Assembly: GCA_037157565.1 (NCBI GenBank)
Contig: JAZHRO010000036.1
Location: 133,060,001 to 133,124,000 of the forward strand
Source of the DNA: Thalassia testudinum
Taxonomy: Eukaryota > Streptophyta > Magnoliopsida > Alismatales > Hydrocharitaceae
Direction of reading: 5' to 3'
DNA length: 64,000 nucleotides
Below the pieces are notes generated by a model. The model saw only the letters and a program-made list of their open reading frames with translations. It made no database searches and was not told the DNA's origin. Positions 46,100 through 56,300 of the stretch are shown piece after piece. How positions within the stretch are numbered: position 1 is the stretch's first letter; the number at the start of each line of letters is the position of its first letter. A program made the translations under genes and the position numbers.

Positions 46100-47303
46100 T
46101 ATTGGAACCTTGTTCCACATCTTGTTTTGGTGTTAACAAAATTATTATGGATTAATGTTTGCAATTGAGTGCTTTTCAGATTTAGGTGAAGATAAAGGCA
46201 AATAGGAAATGATGGAGGCATGATGATGAGAAGGAGAGGATCATGACATGAAGGAGGCAAGATGACAAGGAGGAGTCAAAGAGGAGAAGATCATCTTCGT
46301 CCTTTAGTTTTTCTAGATTAGATTTTTTATTTTATAGAATGCATGCCTCTTAATAAAGAATCAACTTAAATCGTAAAATAAATTAGAGATAAACTAGGAT
46401 TTATACTATGATCATTTTCAAAGAACATAATTGATTAATTTACTTAAAATAAGTACTTGTTAACCCACAAGTACTGGTACATGTGAGTTACAGGTTTGGA
46501 TTTTTTCAAAGAAACAAATTTGTACCTCACGAGTACCGGTACTCATGATCAGTACTGGTACAAGTGGGTTACAAATTTGTGTTAAGTGTTTGAAACCCAA
46601 ATTTGGAAGTAACGAGTACCGGTACCAGGTAGCCGTTGGTTGAAAACTAAATGGCTAAAAAATTAATTTAGGCAATATGAATGTTGGGATTTAAACCGCA
46701 ACGTCTAGTAGACGTCTCAACTAGGTCCTAACTCTATAAATAAACCCTTGGTTCCTTAGTTTGCACATAAGAAAATAGAAGAAAAATTCCTAGAGCTATA
46801 GTTCAAATTTCCACCATATTTTCAAGAGAGAAAGAAGAAGCTTGCTATTCACTCCCTCTACATTCTTGCAAGTTCAACGATGTGTTTTTGTCGCGCATCT
46901 ATGAAGCGATTCACATCCATCCAAGGATCTCAATTGATATTCATTTTAATTATTGTTGGGAGGCATAGGAACTTTGTTGTAAGATTTTATTTTTCTTACA
47001 CCTGTGCTTTATTTGTTTTTGAGCTTGTTACTCATTGGGTTGTAACAAATCTATCTCTTGTACTTGGGTTGAGGTAACCCATTAATTACCTCATTTAGTA
47101 AATTGATTTCCTCGGGGTTGAGGGAATCGGGTTAAAAACCTTAAGCTGAGAGGCTTAGGTAGTGGAGTACCCAAGTGAGTGGGGAACCACTATATATCTT
47201 GTGCCCATTTCTGTGATTATTATTTGTGTAAATCTTTCTTGTTATCACTGGTATTGTGCTTGAGTGTTTGTGCACATAGCAATCTATCTATTAGATCCTA
47301 TCA
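46100..47303 (+). repeat. 3' LTR of the TR-GAG element
   Basis: Begins TATTGGAACC (the usual TG has become TA) directly after the polypurine tract and ends CCTATCA, followed by GCTGC. It has four palindromes of the GTAC-YGGTAC kind (46,471, 46,533, 46,552, 46,616), one fewer than the 5' LTR because about 20 bp are missing near 46,480. Confidence 0.95.
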
Positions 47304-47308
47304 GCTGC

Positions 47309-47949
47309 TTTTCGAGTATGTTAGAAGGTCGGCAAAATTAGATAATGTCCTTGGCACCTTCTATGATACTTTGGGTGTCCTAGGCCTTACGTTTGGAAGG
47401 AGGCACATTACGTGGTGAAGGACGCGCAGCGCATGTTAGGAGGTTCAAGCCAGTCACCATGCTCCCATTTCCTCCTGAAAAAAAAAAAAACCTAAGTAGA
47501 GTGGGTCCTTTCCCTCGACTTGTCTAAGTATGCGATATTAAGCTAGTTGATCAGTTTTAACTTCGCGTGAGATTTCCACTATCTGATTTACTATTTCAAT
47601 CGTTGTCATGTGTCACCGCATGTTAACTTGTGATTTGGGGTCTGTTGTATTTCTCATTTACTATCGTATAGCTATGTGTTTGCATGTTTCCATGTAGTTC
47701 TCAAGTTAGTATGTCTTTTTCTTTATTTTTCTTTTCTCTTCTATACTAATTTATCATCTTGGCAATGCGTGTATGATAAATTGTTGTTGGCTAGTGCTTT
47801 TTCCCATAAGGTTTAATCTCTGGATTGCTTGTACCATGCTTTCAGCCATGTAGTGCATATTTATATATTTAATTTTATTTGTTAAACGTGCATTGATTTT
47901 GGAAATATGAATGTGATGTTAAAACTAAAGGCCATAAGCTTTGCCGTTA
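47309..47949. other. No gene recognised
   Basis: Non-coding sequence right of the TR-GAG element, with a 13-base poly-A run near 47,478. No domain or repeat match recognised. Confidence 0.5.
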
Positions 47950-49141
47950 ACTATAAAGGATTCTTATGATGGTTAGGTTCTTGTCTCTCTAAGTGGTAGT
48001 GCTTGAGCTGTATATGGTAGTTACCTCTATGATCAAATTGTTGAATTGGAAATTGATAGAATGTATACAGTAGAGTGTTCCTATGAGGAGTACTTTGTAA
48101 GAGCTTAATGGCCAGGTGTTGTTCTGGTGGGAGTGAGCTGGCCCTCGGGTATGCACGTACCGATAAGAGCTAATCACCCCTTGTGTAGGGAGAGAGCTAG
48201 CCTTCCCTCGGGTTGGGACCCACGGTAGGAATGGCCTTCCTACACTGACTCCTGTTAGGCCCACGGGGCTAACTGGGATAGTCGGGTGACGGTACGCAGA
48301 CTAGTGAGGGGCACGACCCCTATTTTGTTATGTGTTGTAAGACTTAGAGCATACCCGTTAGTAGAAACGATTGACCGTGTGCCAATGCAGGGTAGCCCCC
48401 TGTGCATTTATTATACGTGCCGCAGTCACCACTACGTCGTGACTATGACTCTGTGGTGGTAGACCGGGTGTAGAACAAATGCGGGGTGTTCTCTCAACCA
48501 GGAGAGAATCACATGCACATTATGCACGTGGGAAAACTACCGCAAGTTCGTTTTGTTAGGGAACATATGAACCAAGAGATAATGGGACCTTTACTAGAAT
48601 AACCGAAATCACAAAACAACTAGTTCCTAGAAATAGAAATGAAACATGAAATGTTTGAAATGTTTACTGCTGCTTGAAATGCTTATTGCTTTTCTCTTTA
48701 GCTAAATTGTATTAGTTGAATGTACACTTGCCACTCTACTCAGCTTTTGCTGATGTCTACCACTTGTATCCAGGGCAGGGAGGTGAGCAGCCCGTTCCAC
48801 CGGCTGTGGAGGGGGTTGGGCCCAGCCTTAGTTGTTTTCTTTCTTCTCTGTTGTTTGTTGACTCTACTTTTGCTGTTGTGGGTATCTGTTCGAAACCACT
48901 AGTTCAGTTTCCATTTTTTTTTTGTTGTATGTTGTGATGGCTATGATGTAATCGAGCATTTCTCTTGTGGAACTGTTTTTCAGTTACTTTATAGTTTTTT
49001 AGTCTTTTATTTTTTCTTCTAGTTATACTGCATGCGTGGAAATTAATACGCATTGGTTTATTACTCGTTGGACGACTAGGTCTTGGGATAGTCGAGGCAA
49101 TCCAACCCGGGTTCCATGTGGAGCCAGCTTGGGTCGTAACA
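47950..49141 (+). repeat. LTR remnant related to the chromovirus LTRs, opposite orientation
   Basis: Read on the minus strand it begins TGTTACGACCC and follows the same order as the gypsy LTRs: the 'cccaagacctagtcgtccaac' block, 'gctgagtagagtggc'-type block (48,733-48,752), 'ctctcctgg' block (48,500), and 'gtccgcgcaccctc / gggcctaac' blocks (48.26-48.3 kb). So it lies in the direction opposite to the complete element. It ends at 49,141 with GTCGTAACA. The part with the GACGTC array is not found, so the far end is missing. Short open frames here are LTR sequence. Confidence 0.7.
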
Positions 49142-50143
49142 GAGTTCCAAGTAGAAACCCATGCTAGCCTAGACCAATGTTCAAGGTAGGAGGGGTAGGC
49201 TTATGTGGATGCCTATTGTGAGATGACTCATAATGACGCATCCCTATGTATGTGATCGCGCTTTTGCGCGGTTTGTTAATTTAGGGTCTTAAGTCATTGC
49301 AACACACAAAAATGGATTCGCTTTTAAAATTTATAAGACCTAGATAGTGGGGTATCTAGGGTCATCCAAGGAGGTAGGTTTGCAAATTTGTTTCTCTTGA
49401 CTTGAACAAGGAAATCAACTTTCTTTTTGATCTTTTAAATATATACTTTTAATGGATTTTTGAAATAAAAGCAACATGCAAGTTTTTGTTGATAGCGGGA
49501 AAACAACTAATACCTAATTCAATAAAGCTAACCCTAAGGTGACAGGTAGAGCCTCTCCCTAAGCTCACCCTAGGAACGTAGAGGCCTAGAATAATTAGGG
49601 AGAGGGAGTGAAACAAATGCTGGGCAAAAATTGTAAAATGCTATTCAACAAAAATTGAAAGAAGGCAATTTGAATTAAAGCAAAATTGTTTACACAAAAC
49701 CTATAGAGGAATGCTTCTACTCTACTTGAAAATACAAGAAAAATAAAACACAAATCCTCTAGATAGATGGTGAAGAAGAGGGCTTTTTGCTCCAAGCCAA
49801 GTAGCTCCTTGACTTGAAAAGACAACTCCTTCTCCTTCTTGAGATGCTCCTCCAAATGATGTCCTCCAAGGTGGTAGCTACCACCTTTAATTCTCCTCCT
49901 CCAAGGGTGGACGCTCACCCTAGGTCCTTCTCCTTTGCCTGGCCGTCCTCCTTGAAGTAGAATGGCCCTCCTTCTTGGCGAGGCACAAGTTGAAGAGAGT
50001 GGGGAGAAGAAGGCACCAAAGGGGTAGGTGATGTGCCCCCTTATTCTTCTTCTCTACTCCTTCTTCTTGGCCGTAGGTGTAGGTGGGTATAGGTAGAATA
50101 ATACACTAATGGAGGATGGAAATTATGTGGTAGTAGGATAGGG

Positions 50144-50151
50144 TATTTATA
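50144..50151 (-). promoter_or_regulatory. TATA box (TATAAATA)
   Basis: Reads CCTATAAATACCC on the minus strand, a good match to plant TATA boxes. The three perfect TTGGCGCCAA palindromes lie about 90, 205 and 270 bases upstream of it. Confidence 0.5.
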
Positions 50152-50240
50152 GGATGGGAAAAGGTGGTTGGCGTAACCTTTAGATAGATGGCTAGGAGTA
50201 GATGATGAGGGTATTTAGGTGATCCAAGGGGAGAGGTAAG

Positions 50241-50525
50241 TTGGCGCCAAATGAAGGGTTGGGAGGGGGGTAGTTATGGTGATGTTGGTGGCTTTTGGTG
50301 GTGAAGAGACACCACAAATTGGCGCAAACTTGGGTGTCTTCTAGAATGTTATTTTTGGCGCCAAGTTAGCAAGGGTTTGGATGGGTTTAGGTGTTAGATG
50401 GATGGTTAGGATGAAGGGAGAGTTGGCGCCAAAAACTAAGGTGGTTGGAGGTGGTTTTTGGCACCATTTTTATGGTGTCTTTAGGTGATGGTGTGGGTTG
50501 AAGAGGTGTGTCTTGTTGGCACCAT
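50241..50525. promoter_or_regulatory. Cluster of TTGGCGCCAA palindromes (E2F-like)
   Basis: Perfect copies at 50,241-50,250, 50,355-50,364 and 50,423-50,432, with variants TTGGCGCAAA at 50,319 and TTGGCACCAT at about 50,456 and 50,516. The core TTGGCGCC fits the E2F consensus TTTSSCGC closely (the copy at 50,355 is preceded by T). Binding is an inference. Confidence 0.5.
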
Positions 50526-50629
50526 GTTGAGGTGGAGTAGGGTAGCTTAGGTGGGAGCTTAGGTGGCCTTACTTGGTGGAGATAGTTAGGGTTAAGTTGT
50601 AGGTGGTGGATGGCAAGGGAGTTGGAGCA

Positions 50630-51200
50630 TAGCTAAGCTAAGCTAAGCTAAGCTAGCTTAGCTAGTAATGGAGTAGAGGAGTAGGCAATGGGAGCTAAGG
50701 TTTGAGGAGAGGAGATGAGGAGAAGTCTAGAGCTTGATTTGGAGTTGGCAATTGCTGAAGAGGGTGGCATGGAGCTACACTAGCTGGCTTAGCTTGCTAG
50801 TTCTTTGCTAGCTGCTAAGCCAAGTTAAAGTAAGCTAGCTTCTACCATAATGAGCTCAGGTGAGCTAGGTGTAGCTGGTCCTGAGTTGGGGTAAACTTCA
50901 GTCAACTCAGCTGAGCTAGCTAGAGCTCCCTGTGGAGCTGGATGTAGCTGGACTTGAGCTGGGGTAAACTCTAGTCAACTCAGCTGAGCTAGCTAGAGCT
51001 CCCTGAGGACTAATGAGAGCTGAGATGAGCTAGACTCAGCTAGGTTGAGCTGAATCTGAGTTGACCTGAGCTAGGGTGAGCTAAGATGAGCTCTCTTGAG
51101 CTGCTATTTAGCTGAGATGAGCTGAATGGAGCTAGAATGAGCTAACCTTAATTCAGGTGAGCTGAATTCCAGCTATGGTGAGCTGAATCAAGCTGAGTTC
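50630..51200. repeat. AGCTA / GAGCT-rich repeat tract
   Basis: Begins with about five tandem AGCTA pentamers that invert into TAGCT (50,631-50,665). It continues as a long stretch with dozens of TGAGCT-type hexamers, and includes a tandem duplication of about 66 bases (about 50,871-50,940 and 50,936-51,006) marked by 'ctcagctgagctagctagag' in both copies. Confidence 0.75.
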
Positions 51201-51250
51201 CAATTGGTGAGAGCTTCTCCTTCACTAGTTGCCTTCCTGAGTTTTAGGGT

Positions 51251-53230
51251 TCTAGGGATCTGGCAATCTGCTTATCCTTAACACTCACAAAAACACATCA
51301 AAAACACAATAAAAAATGCAATGCATGCCTAACCTAATTTATGCTTAAATGAAACCTAAAAATCTGTTTGCATAGCAAAATTTTAAGAGCTAGGTTTGTT
51401 TTAATGCATAAGAATAATGATAAACTGGCGTTTATCATTATGACAACAAATGGTATGTCATGGAAACAAATGGTATCCAGTTGTTATGGCAGGTATTCGT
51501 TCTAATGCTTTCTAGCGTTTTAGTATGTCTACTATTTGTCTTCGATTGCTATCGTATTTGTATGGTATCCTCTATGACATGTTGTGATATGAACATTTTA
51601 GTCTGTATTATACCTGCTTGTGATTTGACTAATAAATGTTAGTAGGTTGTGAACTGGACTATGTATTATCTATTTAGGTCGAGTGTGGTTGAATTAGATG
51701 AATTCAAGTTGTGATGAATTATGTGTTTGCAATTTAGACGATAATTTCTTATTAGCTACTAAAAATTTTCTTGGGATGATTTAATGGAAAGACATGTAAG
51801 TTCCAAATGCAAGTATGATCATGTAGTTTAGTCCATTTTCTCTTACAAATGGAAATCACTATTGACTCAGGTGTTGGTTTAATGCAGGTCAATACGTCTG
51901 TGGTACATTCATCTCAATCTAATTCAAATTCCAGATGATCTTGCCACTCGGGTGCAGTTCAAGTAGACAAAATTCACAACTACAGGTTGAAACCACAAGC
52001 ACATACATTGTGGACATAGGATAATCTCAGACGGAGATTTTTCAAATGTTGCAAATTTGCAAGAGGTGAATGTCACTACTTCAACATGCCATTACACAAA
52101 AGAGATCATACTGAACTTGCTAGACAAGAAAGCAAAGTTGAGACGAAAGTTGTGAAACAAGGATGACAGAAGGAATAAGATTCTTATGCATTTTTGTACA
52201 TGTAATCATACATTTTTTAATATTCGAATCGATGATGTATTGATCAACATATGGTGTAATGTAATTGTACTTATAGGTCTTGTTGTTATGATGAATCAAC
52301 TAATTTCAATTAGTTTACTTATGCAAGTTTTAATGAAAATCAAGTTATCTTGTTTGGCAATGGAATTATGTCATTTTAGTAGAAAGATATGCAGTTTTGA
52401 AAATCTCAATTCGACGAAGAATCATACGTATAATCTTATCATATATGTTAATAATCCAAATTAAATTAGTATAAAGTTATTTCAGTTGATTAGGATTACT
52501 TATGTAATTAATTTCATTGAAATAATGTTAGTTACATAATTAATCACCATTTAGAATACCTTAAATAATTTAATAATATAATATCTGAACTAATTGCAAT
52601 TAATCATATATTAATAATCATTTGGTTAACATTATTGACATAAAAAAATACCAATGTATAATACACAAATAAACAAATTTAATAACATATTATTCCAAAT
52701 AATTACATTTAATTATATATTTAAAAGAACCTAAATAACATTAATTGCATAAATAAGCACCAATATATAAACAAAACAACAAATATACCTACCACAACGA
52801 CTTTCATATTTAAAAATATTATTCTAACAAATTTAAGTAACTTTTTAAAATATAAGAATCATTTTCATATTTTTAACGGTACCACAAGTGTTAGTATGCG
52901 TATCTAATATCAATCTAAGTAAATAAAAATTAATGTTATAATATTACTTTCGCATTTCACAGTAAGAGTTTCCTAACCTTCCAAGTGAATTATTTTTAAA
53001 CAAATTGGTAGAACTCGATCAGTTAAGGAATGAGATTTGTGATGGGTTGAATTCAAAATTGGGAGATGAAAATTGGATGGAAAACTACTCTCGTTTTTAG
53101 AAGAAAAGGAGCCCATTCCTAATCACGCGCTTTTGAATCGTGAGAGGTAAAAAAAAAAACTACCTCTAAAACCCCGTTAGGAGCAGGACAAAGAGCAGGA
53201 GTAGCGCCAATGTGACGGGCCCGACCGGAC
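51251..53230. other. AT-rich intergenic stretch, no gene
   Basis: No recognisable coding sequence; 52.4-53.0 kb is very AT-rich. Short open frames at 51,460 and 52,186 lack domains. The right end leads into the promoter region of the IST1-like gene. Confidence 0.55.
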
Positions 53231-53232
53231 AC

Positions 53233-53241
53233 AAATATATA
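53233..53241 (+). promoter_or_regulatory. TATA-like element of the IST1-like gene
   Basis: AAATATATA about 100 bases upstream of the start codon at 53,342, followed by a pyrimidine-rich leader ('tctcgcttttctctccgg'). Position and sequence fit a plant core promoter. Confidence 0.45.
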
Positions 53242-53341
53242 CGAAGGGCATTGTCGCGGTTGGCAGAGTCCTCATAATCTCTCGCTTTTCTCTCCGGTTC
53301 TCCCGCACTCGCCCATTCGATCGAACACAAGCGAAGACGAC

Positions 53342-56300
53342 ATGGGTGCGGCAAAGAAGCTGCTCCTCGCTCTGTTTGGGGAAGGGGGCAAGAAGAGATC
53401 GAGACAGAACAAGATGGCTAAGAGAGCAGAGTCAGAGATCGTTCAATTGATTGCCTTTCTCAAATCGGCCATCTTGCAACTCCAAAGACTGAAGAAGTAC
53501 CATGAAGCGCTCTACTTCCGCGCCGCCGCCGAGATCGCCGACCTCCTCCGCCTTGGCTATGCCGGCCGTGCGATTCTCGAGGTAGTCAATAACTACTACT
53601 AATTGAAACCCAGTTAGCGTTTCTTTATTTCTAGCATTTTGGAATAAAGATCAAACACCACTGTGATGGGTTGGAAGATGTCCGGTTTCTTCTCTTGTTT
53701 TTTTTTATCTTTATCTTTGTCAGGAGTACAGCCATTATTTATAAAAATAACAAAGATGAACAAGTACTAAAAAAGGAAAAGACGGAGAAATTGGAGGGGG
53801 TGCATCCTTAAATTAAGGCTAACAGAAAGAGAGAGGGAAGCAGAGAGAAATGTCGAAACTCGAAAGCGGTTTTTTTTTTTATTTTAATTTTATTTTTATT
53901 TTATTTTCTTGAGCCGTAATCTGGGGAGTTCTTTTAGCTTGGAGAGGTGGATGGTTGTGTTGGCGAGAGATGGGGGGAGAAGGATTTGGCGGTTGACAAT
54001 AAAAAGGGAATCACCATCAATAACAAGACATTTTCTTGTCGATCAGATTTTTATCTCTGGTAGTTGTCCAGCGACCACAAGGGTTTGTGGAAGAAGACAG
54101 TGCGGCAGAGAGTTTGATGGTAAATGTCTTGTTGCCTTTCATTGAAACATGTACAGGGACGATAGCCAAGGTTTTTGAATTTGGGGAAGTCTCATTCTTT
54201 CCTTTTTCTCGTCGGCCGTGAGCTCACACGTGTCCTCTAAGCTATCCAGACTCTAAACTCCTTGGAGAGCTTCCAATCTTTTTCAACGAAAGCTGCTAGG
54301 ACCTCTGATGCCCGTCCATCTCCTTCTCGAATTCCTCCTCGAAGACCAACCCCTGAAGTCTCGTCCTTTCCTTTTTCTCCTCGGCCGTGAGAGCTCACAT
54401 ATGTCCTCCAAGCGATCCTGATTCTAAACTCCCTGGAGAGCTTCCAATCTACTCTTCTCCCTTTTCTCTTGGTTTTCCTTCTGTAAGCAATAGTCTGCAC
54501 CTTGAGAGCCTGCAGCTTCTCTGCGAAAGTGTTCATAGCAAAATCGAGGATGGCATCGCTAGCCACTTCTCAACCACCCATTCCCTAATGTTTTGACTCC
54601 AAGTGGAGGGGCCTATCAAACTTGAAATAGGAGAATTTATAATCCTCATTGGAGCTCAAGAGCATTGAGGTGTGATCAGAGAAGTGTTGGGCAGGGCTAA
54701 TGCCTTATCTAGCTGAAAGTGCTCAGCCAACTCTATCGAACACAAGAAGCAGTCGATTCGAGACTTCGCACGCAAAAAGTTCCTCTATGCGTACCTAGTG
54801 CCGAAAATCGATAGGTCATATAGCTCAAGCTCTACAACCACATTTGCAAAAGCTTCCATGGATCTATCCTGTCTCCTATCCAGCATGTCGTCTATGGACA
54901 TGGTGGCATTGGAATCGCCACCAACCAACCAAGGGCTGCCATCTACAAAGTTGTTGCCTATCTCAACTCCTATAACTCTAGCCTTAAAATGTCATCGCAC
55001 GACTGATACATAATAGTAAATGCAAACGTGACTCCATCTAACCACCTAGTGAAGCATCCTGATAAGGAAAATCTCCCTGAAGGGTGAGATATCAGCTCAA
55101 AAACAGACTCCTTTCACTCTAGTAGCAAGCCTCCAAATCTTTCTATTTAATCTACAGCTAGGAAAGAGTAGAATGCATTCCCTCTTATTTCTCTTAGGAG
55201 TAGGATCAAGGTCCTTAATCTTCTTTTCTTCCATTGATTCTATCATTTTTTGATTATATTCTTGAATCATCGGGAAATCTGCCTTCCATTTTAAGGCATA
55301 TCTGTGAATAGCCTCCCTTCTATCTAAACTTCGGAGGCCTCTAACATTCCTGGAGAGGACTCTAACCATTGATGACCAAGGAATTCCCCTCGATAGCTAG
55401 AACTACTCTTCTCGGCCATTTGTAAATCTATAGGCGTTAGTTCCTTGGTTTCCCTTTAAAGAGCACGAGCAACCCTACTAATGTCACCATTCCATCTCCA
55501 ACCAAATATATGCTTGTAAATAAGGCATTTTCTCAAGGGCAAAAATGATTTTGTAGAGTGTGTGGTGGCCTATAAGTAGGCATGTACTACTTGTTTCTTT
55601 GAGAAGGATAAACAAAAACACACGCCTATAGGTCACTTCTCCTGTGAATTTCACCCTACTCTTCGTAAGTAGGGTTTCCACATAAACCTAAGTATTATCA
55701 TTATTTATACTTTGATATTATTATGCTTTTGCTTATATATATTATTCAACTTGGTATCAGAGTAGATCAATTTTTGGGTTCATTTGATTATCATATTTAT
55801 CGTTATTTTGTTGGAGTTCCAACTTCTTTGATTCATTCGGAGGAGTCGGTGGCCTCTCCTACCGACGACAATCAGGAGTGGAGAGAACGAGCTTGATGGA
55901 GTCCTTGCGATCGATGGAGGTGATCTTGCAAGTGGTCGTAAAAATGGCTACAGTGGTGTGTTGTTTAGGTTCTTCGAACCCTATCGAACGAGAGGAGGAA
56001 GATGGTGACGCCCAAGGAGGCGTTGTGCTCCTACATTGACAACAGAGGTGCCAAGGAAGGAGATGGTATGATCTACATTCAGTATTCCTGTGATGGGTCT
56101 TCCTCTGAAGACCTCAAAGCTGGATCTCCCCTCTAGAGTCCAGGAAACTGAATCTCTCACATAGAAATTAATTGGGCCCTTCCTCTGAGGACTTCGAAAT
56201 TGGATCTCCCACTTTGGAGATTTACTCTGGACCTCGCAGTGTTTGGTTTCTCATGTGATGATTTGCAACAAAGGGACTCCCAAATGGGAGTGACTACAAT

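Larger units (their letters stand above)
40301..47303 (+). mobile_element. Non-autonomous Ty1/copia-like TR-GAG element, interrupted
   Basis: Two LTRs (1,219 and 1,204 bp) with target duplications GCTGC at 40,296-40,300 and 47,304-47,308. There is an initiator tRNA-Met primer site and a clear polypurine tract. Without the nested solo LTR and its duplicated five bases the element is about 4.3 kb, with only about 1.9 kb of internal sequence. That interior holds a copia-type gag with a zinc knuckle and a gag C-terminal tail, then runs straight into the 3' untranslated part. No protease, integrase, RT or RNase H trace is visible. This is the architecture known as TR-GAG (terminal repeats plus GAG), which depends on pol from another element. 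Confidence 0.9.
49480..51250 (-). repeat. LTR-like segment with E2F-like palindromes and TATA box
   Basis: The unit reads leftward by its TATA box at 50,144-50,151. Right of this (upstream) lie palindromes TTGGCGCCAA at 50,241, 50,355 and 50,423 and weaker versions at 50,319, 50,456 and 50,516. Further right is a long stretch rich in GAGCT and AGCT (50,630-51,200). Left of the TATA box is a leader-like part (49.5-50.1 kb). The layout is that of an LTR with promoter, but I found no partner LTR, no primer site and no target duplication, so the assignment is tentative. Confidence 0.35.
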
